Shown here: positions 20,976 to 28,949 of the stretch, in pieces
How positions within the stretch are numbered: the first letter of the stretch is position 1
Layout of the letters: each line of letters starts with the position of its first letter
Origin: Haloprofundus halophilus
GTDB taxonomy: Archaea; Halobacteriota; Halobacteria; Halobacteriales; Haloferacaceae
Assembly: GCF_003439925.1 (NCBI RefSeq)
Contig: NZ_QQRR01000001.1
Coordinates: 1,736,001 to 1,800,000 of the forward strand
Direction of reading: 5' to 3'
DNA: 64,000 bases
Made by a program: the position numbers and the translations under genes
The notes under the pieces: generated by a model
The model's database searches: none
What the model saw: the letters and a program-made list of their open reading frames with translations, nothing else
What the model was told of the DNA's origin: nothing

Positions 20976-21111
20976 TTTAATGGACAGAGATACTATCGAG
21001 ATATGCACAGCGCGGATGCGCCGGACCTTACACAGTTCGCGTGCCAACGAACTAGCCAAGCCATGCAGTCCCGGTGCGCCGCGTTACGGGGCACTCGCCT
21101 CGTTTTTCTCT
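20976..21111 (+). repeat. Structured repeat copy 1 (candidate non-coding RNA)
   Basis: The copy begins with gtttaatgg-like sequence and holds a conserved core at 21011-21083. Core folding: outer 5' arm cgcggatgcgccgga pairs with 3' arm tcccggtgcgccgcg (one G-U pair, one small bulge), enclosing the 6-bp hairpin AGTTCG-cgtgccaa-CGAACT and the single-stranded agccaagccatgcag. It ends in cgcctcgtttttctc, which could serve as a T-rich terminator. The plus strand is preferred because of the G-U pair, which would be a mismatch in the other strand, but this is weak evidence. Confidence 0.6.
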
Positions 21112-21320
21112 CGAACGTTCGTCTCCGAGCGACGCGCCTCGGTATCGGACGACGTCTGTCCTCCGCCGCGACCGCAGCGCCGGCCGCGAGGGTGTGGCTT
21201 CGGGAGCGTCGGCCGCGGGAGTGCCGGCAGCGAGAGCGCCGACCGCGAGAGTGTCGACTGCAACGACGTTACCCTCCGAAACGACCAATCGACCCGGAAC
21301 CTCATTTGTGTGGTACAGTC

Positions 21321-21466
21321 GTTTAGTGGATAGGGTCGCTACAGTAGTACGCGAGCACGGACGCCCCGGACCCATCACAGTTCGCGTGCCAACGAACTTG
21401 CCAAAGCCATGCACTCCGGACGTACCGTGTTTTGACGGGGCAGCGGCCTCGTTCTCCCCCATCCTC
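21321..21466 (+). repeat. Structured repeat copy 2 (candidate non-coding RNA)
   Basis: The core spans 21356-21429. The outer arms are cacggacgccccgga and tccggacgtaccgtg, which differ from copies 1 and 3 at several positions yet still pair; one position changes from G-C to A-U on both arms. The inner sequence has gaacttgccaaagcc in place of gaactagccaagcc, a one-base insertion that breaks any shared reading frame. The right part (cggcctcgttctcccccatcctc) is shared with copy 3. Confidence 0.6.
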
Positions 21467-21599
21467 GAACCAACGCCCGACGAGCGGTGCGTCTCGCGCC
21501 ACCGCGACCGGCGGTCGCTCAACACCCGTGCCGTCGCGTCGTCGGTTCTCTCGAACCGCACCCGCCGCGGACGATGACCTAATATATTTGGCGTCGTCG

Positions 21600-21743
21600 T
21601 TTAGTGAGTGGAGAAACAAGTCGTAGATGCGAAACGCGGGCGCACCCGACCCACCACAGTTCGCGTGCCAACGAACTAGCCAAGCCATGCAGTCCCGGTG
21701 CGCCGCGTTCGACGAGGCACCCGCCTCGTATCCCCCCATCCTC
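21600..21743 (+). repeat. Structured repeat copy 3 (candidate non-coding RNA)
   Basis: The core spans 21635-21707 with arms cgcgggcgcacccga and tcccggtgcgccgcg and the same inner hairpin as copy 1. A good TATA-like aatatatt at 21581-21588 lies 26 bp before about 21611, which would start a plus-strand transcript just inside this copy. The tail cgcctcgtatccccccatcctc matches copy 2. The copy ends about 90 bp before the stop of the convergent rhodanese gene. Confidence 0.6.
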
Positions 21744-21835
21744 ACAGACGCCGACCGCCGAGCGCGTCGCTCGGCGGTCGAAGAAAGAAGAATCGCGACG
21801 AGTAGTCGCCGAGTCGGTGTCGAGTCGGCAGTCGT

Positions 21836-22699
21836 TCAATCGTCGTTGCTGCCGGTCTCGACGGGTGCGCCGACGAGGTTGCCCCACTCGGTCCACGACC
21901 CGTCGTAGTTGGTGACGTTGTCGTAGCCGAGCAGTTCGTGGAGCGCGAACCACGCGATAGAAGAGCGCTCGCCGATTCGGCAGTACGCGATGACGTCCTG
22001 GTTGTCGTCGACGCCCTCGGACTCGTAGAGTTCGCGGAGTTCGTCGGCGGACTTGAACGTGCCGTCGTCGTTGACGGTGGCCGCCCACGAGATGTTGCGA
22101 GCGCCGGGGACGTGGCCGCCGCGCTGTGCGGTCTCCTGCAGTCCCGGCGGGGCGAGAATCTCGCCGGAGAACTCCTCGGGCGAGCGAACGTCGACGAGTG
22201 GCAGACCGCGGCCGATGGCTTTCTCGACGTCGTCGCGGTAGGCGCGGATGGACTCGAACGGGCCGCGAGCGGCGTACTCCTGCTCGGGGAACTCCGGGAC
22301 CTCGTCGGTCGTCGGGTGGTCGTTGTCGACCCAGTAGTCGCGGCCGCCGTTCATCAGGCGGACGTCCTCGTGGCCGTAGTACTTGAACTGCCAGTAGGTG
22401 TAGGCGGCGAACCAGTTCGAGTTGTCGCCGTAGAGGACGACCGTGGAGTCCTCGCTGATGCCGTGAGAGCCGAGGAGCTCCTCGAAGTCCTCCTTGTCGA
22501 GGATGTCGCGGGTCGTCTGGTCCTGCAACTGCGTCTCCCAGTTGAAGCCGATCGCGCCCGGAGCATGACTCTCGTCGTACGCCTCGGTGTCGACGTCGAC
22601 TTCCACGAGTCGGTACTCGGGGTCGTCGCTCCCGAATTCGTCGAGATGGTCTTCGACCCAGTCCGCCGAAACGAGAACGTCTTTTGCGTAATCTGCCAT
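21836..22699 (-). CDS. Thiosulfate/3-mercaptopyruvate sulfurtransferase (double rhodanese)
   Basis: A 287-residue two-domain rhodanese that moves sulfane sulfur from thiosulfate or mercaptopyruvate to a thiol acceptor. The C-terminal domain holds the active-site loop with Cys240 (AYCRIGERSS). The N-terminal domain has Asp in the equivalent loop (LYGDNSNW) and is a structural, inactive domain. It begins MADYAKDVLVSADWVEDHL at 22699; a minus-strand TATA-like sequence near 22727-22733 fits a leaderless start. It is divergent from a second rhodanese gene, with a 231-bp shared promoter region. Confidence 0.9.
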   Translation of the reverse strand: MADYAKDVLVSADWVEDHLDEFGSDDPEYRLVEVDVDTEAYDESHAPGAIGFNWETQLQDQTTRDILDKEDFEELLGSHGISEDSTVVLYGDNSNWFAAYTYWQFKYYGHEDVRLMNGGRDYWVDNDHPTTDEVPEFPEQEYAARGPFESIRAYRDDVEKAIGRGLPLVDVRSPEEFSGEILAPPGLQETAQRGGHVPGARNISWAATVNDDGTFKSADELRELYESEGVDDNQDVIAYCRIGERSSIAWFALHELLGYDNVTNYDGSWTEWGNLVGAPVETGSNDD

Positions 22700-22930
22700 C
22701 GCGTGCGTGGCTACGTACTCCGGGAGCATAACCCTCACACCCCCGGCATGTACGGCCGTTCGAGCGAAGTACCGGAGATTTTTGCAGAAATCACCCCGTC
22801 GAGCGATTTATTCCGATGTTGCGCGGCTGACGAATCGGCGAGTCCCAGCGTTTTTTGCTGGTAAATGGGACGAGGGTCAGTCGTGGCCGCGACGAGGGGA
22901 GCTAAATCCCGTCCGTTCGTAACCCGTTAC

Positions 22931-23794
22931 ATGTACGAGAACGCCGTCGTCGCTCCGACGTGGCTCGCCGACCGACTGGACGAGGTCCGCGTTGTTGACG
23001 TGCGCGACGGGTGGGAGTTCGACGGTATCGGTCACCTCCCGGGAGCGGTGAGCGTCCCGTTCGACGACTTCCGCAGCTCCGCAGGTGATGAAGGAATGTT
23101 ACCTGGTGCGGAGACGTGGGAGGCGCTCTTGGGCGAGGCCGGCATCGCGACCGACGACCACCTCGTCGCCTACGACGACACCCACGGCGTCTTCGCCGCC
23201 CGCTTTCTCGTGACCGCCGAACTGTACGGCCACAACACCGACCGCCTCCACCTGCTCGACGGCGACTACAGTTCGTGGAGCCGCGAGTACGAGACGACGA
23301 CCGAGACGCCCGACCCGGAGCCGGCGACCTACGAGGTTCGACGCCCCGACTCGTCGCCGCTCGTCGACTACGAGACGGTGCTCGACAGCCTCGACGACGA
23401 CGGCGTGGTCGTCGTGGACACGCGCGAATCGTGGGAGTACGACGAAGCACACGTCCCCGGCGCGGTGCAACTCGACTGGCGCGAGTTCGTCGACGACGAG
23501 ACGCGAGGGTTGAAATCGACCGACGAACTGGAGTCGATTCTGGCCGACCACGGCGTCTCCGCGGACCGACGAGTGCTTCTGTACTGCAACACCGCCCGCC
23601 GCATCAGCCACACCTACCTCGTGCTCCGACACCTCGGCTACGAGGACATCGCGTTCTACGAGGGGAGTCTCACCGAGTGGAAAGAACGCGGTGGTCCGCT
23701 CGAAAGCGGCGGGGAGAACGACGAAGGCGGCGGAGAGAGCGACGAAAGCGACGGAGAGAGCAACGAAGGCGACGAGAGAGGGGAGGAAAGCTAA
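22931..23794 (+). CDS. Second double rhodanese with acidic repeat tail
   Basis: A 287-residue sulfurtransferase with catalytic Cys219 in LYCNTARRIS and an inactive N-terminal domain (AYDDTHG, Asp in place of Cys). The active loop CNTARRIS differs from CRIGERSS of the divergent partner, which suggests a different acceptor or donor. The last 32 or so residues (from about 256) are a Gly/Glu/Asp/Ser tail of repeated GES(D/N)E units encoded by GA-rich repeats. The ATG at 22931 is about 26 bp after a TATA-like gctaaatc at 22899. Confidence 0.88.
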   Translation: MYENAVVAPTWLADRLDEVRVVDVRDGWEFDGIGHLPGAVSVPFDDFRSSAGDEGMLPGAETWEALLGEAGIATDDHLVAYDDTHGVFAARFLVTAELYGHNTDRLHLLDGDYSSWSREYETTTETPDPEPATYEVRRPDSSPLVDYETVLDSLDDDGVVVVDTRESWEYDEAHVPGAVQLDWREFVDDETRGLKSTDELESILADHGVSADRRVLLYCNTARRISHTYLVLRHLGYEDIAFYEGSLTEWKERGGPLESGGENDEGGGESDESDGESNEGDERGEES

Positions 23795-23818
23795 GGAGAC
23801 AAGGGGGGGGGTGGACAG

Positions 23819-24112
23819 TTAGTGCGATTGGACGAGCACCCGACCGTCGTCGAAGGCGGAGACGTGGACGCCCGCGTAGTGAAACTCGACGACGCGACTG
23901 CCGGTACTTCGAAACCCGCCGAGGGGGTCGCAGAGGAGGTCGTCCAGCGCGTCCGGGTCGACGGCGTGGAACAGCGGCGGTAACGAGAGCGGGTCCGTCC
24001 TCACGGCGTCGGCGACAGCCCTGATGACGGTATCGCTCGGACGTTCGCCGTCGTCGCAGTGGTAGGTTTTCGCGTGCGGCCCGGGGGTGACGAGTGGTGA
24101 GGTGATGGTCAC
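23819..24112 (-). CDS. HalOD1 output-domain protein
   Basis: A 97-residue single-domain protein of the HalOD1 type, a haloarchaeal output domain often found attached to, or beside, response regulators. Typical segments are the helix PSDTVIRAVADAVRTDPLSLPPLF and the strands VVEFHYAGVHVSAFDDGRVLV. The start is GTG. The gene lies 73 bp downstream of the Bat-type HTH regulator gene on the same strand, so the two probably act together. No ligand or partner can be inferred. Confidence 0.8.
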   Translation of the reverse strand: MTITSPLVTPGPHAKTYHCDDGERPSDTVIRAVADAVRTDPLSLPPLFHAVDPDALDDLLCDPLGGFRSTGSRVVEFHYAGVHVSAFDDGRVLVQSH

Positions 24113-24185
24113 GACCGGGTGTAGACGCGCAGCCTAGAGAACGTGTCCTGTGATTATGCAACGGCCTTTATTACGGCGTCGGCGA

Positions 24186-24827
24186 TCACTGTTCGACGAG
24201 TGTCCGCCGCACGAGATTACGGCAGCCGCGACGGAGACGGTCGGCGACCGCCTGTCGGCTGATGTCGAACTCGTCGGCCAGCGAGTCGAGCGACGCGCGC
24301 CGCGGAATGTCGAAGTAACCGCGGTGGAACGCGAGCAGCAACGTCTCCCGCTGGGCTTCGGTGAGCCCCTCCGGACGTGGCTCCGTGCCGTCGAGTCGCC
24401 GGAGCTGGCGGAGAGTCAGCGGCACGTCGTGGTCTCCGCAGTACTCCTGAAACGCCGAGAGTCCCTCGCGCGTCGGCGCTCGGCATTTGAACGTCCACCC
24501 GTCGGGTGTGCCGGTCGCGCTGAGGAGCGCCACGTCGAGGCGAGCGAACCCGGTGAGTAGTTCGTCACCCGCCGCGGACCAACGACTCCGAAAGAGCGTC
24601 CCGTCGCCGTCGGGGCCGAGAACGTCGACGCCCTCGAAAGCGTCGTGCGTCGCGAGGACGTCGACGACGGCGTCTTCGTCGGCGCCGGTGACCCGAAAGT
24701 ACGGGAACACGTCGGGTTTCGTCGGGATGACGCGGACGAGTTCGATTCGCACCTCCGGCGCCGCCGCGAGAACCGAACCGAAGGGGAGGATGTCGGGTGG
24801 AAGAGCGAACTCGGCGTAGAGAGTCAT
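24186..24827 (-). CDS. Bat-type helix-turn-helix transcriptional regulator
   Basis: A 213-residue regulator. Its last 60 residues form an HTH-10 domain of the bacterio-opsin activator type (LTEAQRETLLLAFHRGYFDIPRRASLDSLADEFDISRQAVADRLRRG). The N-terminal 145 residues form an input domain (LYAEFALPPDILPFGSVLAAAPEV) with an unknown signal. The ATG at 24827 gives MTLYAEFALP, the usual start of this group. The HalOD1 gene follows on the same strand. Confidence 0.85.
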   Translation of the reverse strand: MTLYAEFALPPDILPFGSVLAAAPEVRIELVRVIPTKPDVFPYFRVTGADEDAVVDVLATHDAFEGVDVLGPDGDGTLFRSRWSAAGDELLTGFARLDVALLSATGTPDGWTFKCRAPTREGLSAFQEYCGDHDVPLTLRQLRRLDGTEPRPEGLTEAQRETLLLAFHRGYFDIPRRASLDSLADEFDISRQAVADRLRRGCRNLVRRTLVEQ

Positions 24828-24879
24828 TCGGTGAACACGGCACAACTACCACTCGACCGCACAAAAGACCAGTGACGAG

Positions 24880-25884
24880 TTAGTTTAATTCATCTGTCTG
24901 ATGGGATTTGAGCTCCGAGGAGAACAGCGCCGCGCTCTCCAGGACGAGTGCGACGGCGAGCGGTCCGACGATGACACCGAGAGCGCCGAGGCTCAACAGT
25001 CCGCCGACGAAGCCGACGAAGTAGACACTCCCGGGGAGGTTCGCCGTCCGTTGAGCCAGTCGCGGACGGATGACGACGTCCGGAAGAAACGCCACGAAGA
25101 ACCCGCCGACGACGAGAACGAGGAGTGCAGCGACGGTCTGCCCGAGCGTGAGGTGGTACAGCGCGAGGAGCAACAGGAGGAGACTCGGACCCAAAACCGG
25201 GACGAACTGCAGCACCGCCGCGACGGTCGCGAGCGCGAACGGGAAGTCGTAGCCGAGGAGCGCGAAAACGACGACGCTGACGAGAAACGTCCCGACGGCC
25301 GTCGCCGCCTGCAGGACGTAGATAGCGAACAGCGTGTCGCGGGCGCGCCTGTCGAGCGCCGACGCCACGTCTCGGTACGCGGGGGGAACGACCGTCAGCA
25401 CGGCCGCGCGCGTCGTCCCCGCCCGAAACAGCAACGCGAAAACCACGAGCGCGAACACCGAGAGTTTGACGAGCAGCACCGGCGCAGCGACGACGACGTC
25501 CTGTGCGAGCGACCGCAGAAGCGACAGCGCCACCGTCGTCGCCTGGTCGAGCGTCACCGTGTAGGCGTAGCCGGCGAGTTCGAGCGTCACCGCGTCGGGG
25601 ACGATGGCGAGCAACCCGCGGAGCGCGTCGAACCGAAGGACGAGCACACCGACGAGCGGTGCCGCGACGGCGACGACGCCGAGGAACGCGGCCGCGGTGG
25701 CGACGGCGCTTGACATCCACGCCGATAGCCCGCGCCGAGTCAGTTCCCGACGCAACGGCGAGAGGAGATACGCCACCGTCAGGGCGAAAAACACCGTTCC
25801 CAACACGTCGACGAGTATCAGCGCCGTCAGCGCCGCTGTGGTGGCGAACAACGCCCCGAGAACGTACCGTCGGTCGAAAGTCAC
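24880..25884 (-). CDS. AI-2E/PerM-family membrane transporter-like protein
   Basis: A 334-residue membrane protein with about eight helices and the AI-2E family layout: paired N-terminal helices, a long middle region, then FALLGYDFPFALATVAAVLQFVPVLGPSLLLL and a helix near the end with the GFVGGLLSLGALGVIVGPL motif. Archaeal members have been linked to Na+ or other ion export; substrate is unknown here. The start chosen is GTG at 25884 (VTFDRRYVLG), because the upstream frame is a poor protein and a minus-strand TATA-like ctattac lies about 30 bp ahead. Confidence 0.78.
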   Translation of the reverse strand: MTFDRRYVLGALFATTAALTALILVDVLGTVFFALTVAYLLSPLRRELTRRGLSAWMSSAVATAAAFLGVVAVAAPLVGVLVLRFDALRGLLAIVPDAVTLELAGYAYTVTLDQATTVALSLLRSLAQDVVVAAPVLLVKLSVFALVVFALLFRAGTTRAAVLTVVPPAYRDVASALDRRARDTLFAIYVLQAATAVGTFLVSVVVFALLGYDFPFALATVAAVLQFVPVLGPSLLLLLLALYHLTLGQTVAALLVLVVGGFFVAFLPDVVIRPRLAQRTANLPGSVYFVGFVGGLLSLGALGVIVGPLAVALVLESAALFSSELKSHQTDELN

Positions 25885-25990
25885 GTCTGAGGTTCCGAAG
25901 ACACCGTAATAGCCGTTGGGTCTCGCTTCCGAACCGCCGACGCCGCCGACGAGTGTCGATAGTCGCTCCGACGCGTCCAGACCACGACCG

Positions 25991-26016
25991 TTAAATATCA
26001 CCCGGTGTAATCACCG
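25991..26016 (+). promoter_or_regulatory. TATA box and candidate operator of the thiBPQ-type operon
   Basis: ttaaatat at 25991-25998 is a good TATA box about 26 bp before the ATG at 26021. Directly after it, at 26003-26016, lies the inverted repeat CGGTG-taat-CACCG, between the TATA box and the transcription start, where a repressor would block initiation. A thiamine-sensing regulator is a plausible binder, but this is inference. No TPP riboswitch is seen in this short leader. Confidence 0.5.
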
Positions 26017-26020
26017 CGTA

Positions 26021-27154
26021 ATGAGACGGCGAAACTTCCTCAAAGCGGCGGGTGCTGCGGGCGTGTCGGCGCTCGTCGCCGGCTGTAGCGCCGAGCCCGT
26101 CGACGACGGAAGCGACGGCTCCGGGTCGAACGAGACAGGAAGCGGAGATGCGGCGGGCACGACCACCGGGACGCCCGAGGGTCCCGCGACGCTCCGCGTC
26201 GCGACGTACTCCGCGTTCGTCGACGCCCCGAGTTCGAGCCCCGGACCGTGGCTCAAAGAGCGGTTCGAGTCGGAGTTCGACGCCACGCTGGAGTGGCAGA
26301 CCCCCGACGGCGAGATAAACTACTTCATCGAGCGCGCCGCGCAGGGCGTCGACGTCGACGCCGACGCCTACGTCGGCCTCGACACGAACATGCTCATCCG
26401 CGTCGACGAGAACCTCGACCGAGAGCTGTTCGCACCGGTCGACGGGAACGAAATCGAGGGCCGAGACGCCGTCAAGTCGGGACTGGAGTTCGACCCGCAG
26501 GAGCGGGCGATACCGTACGACACGGGGTACATCAGCCTCGTGTACGACGAGAACGAGGCGACCGCGCCGGAGACGTTCGACGGCCTGCTGGACCCCGAAT
26601 TCGAAGGTGACCTCATCGCGCAGGACCCCCAGTCGAGCGCGACCGGCCAAGCGTTTCTGCTCCACACCATCCACGCGAAGGGCGAGGACGGCTACCTCGA
26701 CTACTGGAAGCAGTTGCAGCAAAACGGCGTGCGCGTGCTCGGGACGTGGGAGGACTCCTACGCCGCGTACTCGAACGGCGAGGCGCCGATGGTCGTCTCC
26801 TACTCGACCGACCAGGTGTTCGCGAACGAGGAGGGAGAGGACCTCAGCGAGCACCAGATTCGGTTCCTGAACGGCGAGGCGTACGCCAACCCGGAGGGGA
26901 TGGCCCGCTTCGCCGACGCCCCGAACGTGGACCTCGCGAACCGGTTCCTCTCGTTCATGCTCCGCCCGGAGGTGCAGGCCGAAATCGCCGTCAGAAACGT
27001 CGCGTTCCCGGCGATTTCCGACGCACCGCTACCGGAGGATTTCGCCCAGTACGCCAAGGAACCCGAGACGCCGGTCACCTTCACTTACGAGGAACTCCAA
27101 GGAAACCTCAGTGAGTGGACCGACGCGTGGGCCCGGCAGTTCGCCAGCAACTGA
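26021..27154 (+). CDS. Thiamine-type ABC transporter, substrate-binding lipoprotein
   Basis: A 377-residue periplasmic-type binding protein. It starts MRRRNFLKAAGAAG with a twin-arginine motif and a lipobox ending at Cys22, so it is exported by Tat and lipid-anchored. The mature part has the fold and motifs of the thiamine/iron class (TLRVATYSAFVDAPSSSPGPWLKERFESE, ERAIPYDTGYISLVYDEN, GTWEDSYAAYSNGEAPMVVSYSTDQV), closest in style to ThiB. It is the first gene of a three-gene importer operon. Another cargo, such as iron or a polyamine, cannot be excluded. Confidence 0.82.
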   Translation: MRRRNFLKAAGAAGVSALVAGCSAEPVDDGSDGSGSNETGSGDAAGTTTGTPEGPATLRVATYSAFVDAPSSSPGPWLKERFESEFDATLEWQTPDGEINYFIERAAQGVDVDADAYVGLDTNMLIRVDENLDRELFAPVDGNEIEGRDAVKSGLEFDPQERAIPYDTGYISLVYDENEATAPETFDGLLDPEFEGDLIAQDPQSSATGQAFLLHTIHAKGEDGYLDYWKQLQQNGVRVLGTWEDSYAAYSNGEAPMVVSYSTDQVFANEEGEDLSEHQIRFLNGEAYANPEGMARFADAPNVDLANRFLSFMLRPEVQAEIAVRNVAFPAISDAPLPEDFAQYAKEPETPVTFTYEELQGNLSEWTDAWARQFASN

Positions 27155-27155
27155 C

Positions 27156-28949
27156 GTGAGCGACGCGACCAGCGGCGACGAGAGGAGCGCAAACGCGGGC
27201 GGTGGCGGGTCGGAGAGACGGACCGGTCGACGACACGACAGTGTCTCGGACTGGCTCGAAACCCGCGCGCTGACGCTCGTCGCGCTCGCCACCGGTGTCG
27301 TCCTGCTGGTCCTCTTTTACTACCCCGTCGCGACCGTGTTCGTCGAAGCCGTCGTCGACGACGGCGAACTGACGTTCGCGCCGCTTTCGGGCGTCCTCAC
27401 GTCGCGCTTCTACCTCGTCGAGATCATCGGCTTCACGGCGTACCAGGCCGCGCTGTCGACCGTCGCCAGCGTCGCGCTCGGGCTACCGGGCGCGTGGGTG
27501 CTGTCGCGCTTCGAGTTCCGCGGCCGCGAGACGCTTCGCTCGCTGACGATTCTGCCGTTCGTGCTCCCCTCCATCATGGTCGCTATCGGGTTCGTCGCCA
27601 CCTTCGGCGCGAACGGCACCCTCAACCGCTTGCTCTCCTCGCTCGGACTCGGTTCGGTGAATCTGTTGTACACTCTTCCCGCGATCATCGTCGCCCACGC
27701 GTTCTACAACGCGCCGCTCGTGACCCGAATGACGACGGCGGCGTGGGAGAGCGTCGACGCCCGAACGGTGGAGACGGCGCGGAGCCTCGGCGCGTCGCCG
27801 ACGCGGGCGTTCCTCGACGTGGTCGCGCCGCAACTACTACCCGCGGTTCTCGTCTCCGCGACGCTGACGTTCGTCTTCACCTTCGCGTCGTTTCCCATCG
27901 TACTGGCGCTCGGCGGCCTCCAGTACGCGACCATCGAGGTGTTCGTCTACTACCGCGTCCAGCAGTTGGCGTACGCCGACGCCGCCGCCCTCGCGGTGGT
28001 CGAGACGGCCGTCTCGCTCGCTCTCACCTACGCGTACCTCCGCTACGAGGCCCGCCAGCAGACGGCCGCCTTCGGCGCGGGCGCGCGCCCGGCGCCTCGA
28101 AAGCAGTTGCTTCCACGTTCACTCGACGGGTTCTCGGCCCGCGAGGCGCTCTCGCGCGTCGCCGTCTTCGGCTACGGCGTCGTCGTCCTGCTCGTCTTCG
28201 TCGCGCCCATCGTCAGCATGCTGCTCTCGAGCGTCACCGCACCCGACGGGTCGCTGACGACGCGCTACTACGAGTTTCTCGTCCAGCGACAGGCGACGGC
28301 GGCCGAGTTCCAGGTGAAGCCGCTCCCCGCGGTCCTCAATTCGTTGCTGTTCGGCGTCGGAACGCTGCTTTTGGCGCTGCCGATGGGCGTCGTGATGGCG
28401 GTACTGACGACGCGTCGTTACCGCGGCCGGAAGGTCGTCGACGCGCTGGCGATGGCCCCGCTCGCGGTGAGCGGCATCGTCGTCGGCCTCGGCCTGCTCC
28501 GGGGGCTTGTGTTCGGCTTCGAGGCGTTCGGCTACCGGTTCACCGTCGCGGGCGCTATCGCCATCGTCGCTGCGCACGCGGTGAGCGCCTACCCGTTCGT
28601 CACGCGCAACGTCGCGCCGCTGCTCGGGAATCTGGACCCGCGGCTGATCGAGTCCGCGCGGAGCCTCGGCGCGTCGCGGGCGCGGACGCTGTGGGATATC
28701 GAACTCCCGCTCGTCGCCGCGGGCGTCGTCGCCGGCGCGGCGTTCGCCTTCGCCATCAGCGTCGGCGAGTTCGACGCGACGGTGATTTTGGCCACCGGGT
28801 CGAACAGCTACACGATGCCGGTCGCCGTCGAACGCTATCTCGGTCGCCGCCTCGGACCAGCGACCGCGATGGGCTGTATCCTCCTCGTCGTCACGAGCCT
28901 CAGTTTCGTCGTCATCGAACGCTTCGGCGGGGGGTCCCGCGGTGTCTGA
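27156..28949 (+). CDS. Thiamine-type ABC transporter, fused permease
   Basis: A 597-residue permease made of two tandem halves, each with about six helices and an EAA loop: ETARSLGASPTRAFL in the first and ESARSLGASRARTLW in the second. Such duplicated permeases are typical of ThiP and Fe3+ uptake systems. The GTG at 27156 begins two bases after the stop of the binding-protein gene; an upstream GTG at 27111 would overlap it by 44 bp and is less likely. The 3' end overlaps the ATPase gene by 8 bp. Confidence 0.85.
   Translation: MSDATSGDERSANAGGGGSERRTGRRHDSVSDWLETRALTLVALATGVVLLVLFYYPVATVFVEAVVDDGELTFAPLSGVLTSRFYLVEIIGFTAYQAALSTVASVALGLPGAWVLSRFEFRGRETLRSLTILPFVLPSIMVAIGFVATFGANGTLNRLLSSLGLGSVNLLYTLPAIIVAHAFYNAPLVTRMTTAAWESVDARTVETARSLGASPTRAFLDVVAPQLLPAVLVSATLTFVFTFASFPIVLALGGLQYATIEVFVYYRVQQLAYADAAALAVVETAVSLALTYAYLRYEARQQTAAFGAGARPAPRKQLLPRSLDGFSAREALSRVAVFGYGVVVLLVFVAPIVSMLLSSVTAPDGSLTTRYYEFLVQRQATAAEFQVKPLPAVLNSLLFGVGTLLLALPMGVVMAVLTTRRYRGRKVVDALAMAPLAVSGIVVGLGLLRGLVFGFEAFGYRFTVAGAIAIVAAHAVSAYPFVTRNVAPLLGNLDPRLIESARSLGASRARTLWDIELPLVAAGVVAGAAFAFAISVGEFDATVILATGSNSYTMPVAVERYLGRRLGPATAMGCILLVVTSLSFVVIERFGGGSRGV

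Larger units (their letters stand above)
20850..21835. other. Protein-free interval holding three structured repeats
   Basis: Between the SpoIIM gene and the rhodanese gene no frame keeps coding character. The interval consists of three diverged copies of a repeat of about 140 nt (listed separately), each followed by 90-210 nt of unrelated GC-rich sequence. Start codons occur in two of the copies, but indels inside the conserved parts break every shared frame. Confidence 0.7.

Noticed and set aside
21003-21908. Small plus-strand and minus-strand ORFs in the three repeat copies (for example from ATG 21003 and ATG 21627)
   Set aside because: Copies 1 and 3 share a peptide frame across the core, but a base insertion in copy 2 and a two-base loss in copy 1 shift the frame within conserved nucleotide sequence, and the stems are conserved by compensating changes. 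Non-coding structure explains the pattern better.
26003-26020. TPP riboswitch in front of the ThiB-type gene
   Set aside because: The mRNA is predicted to be leaderless, and there is no room or sequence for the conserved TPP aptamer.
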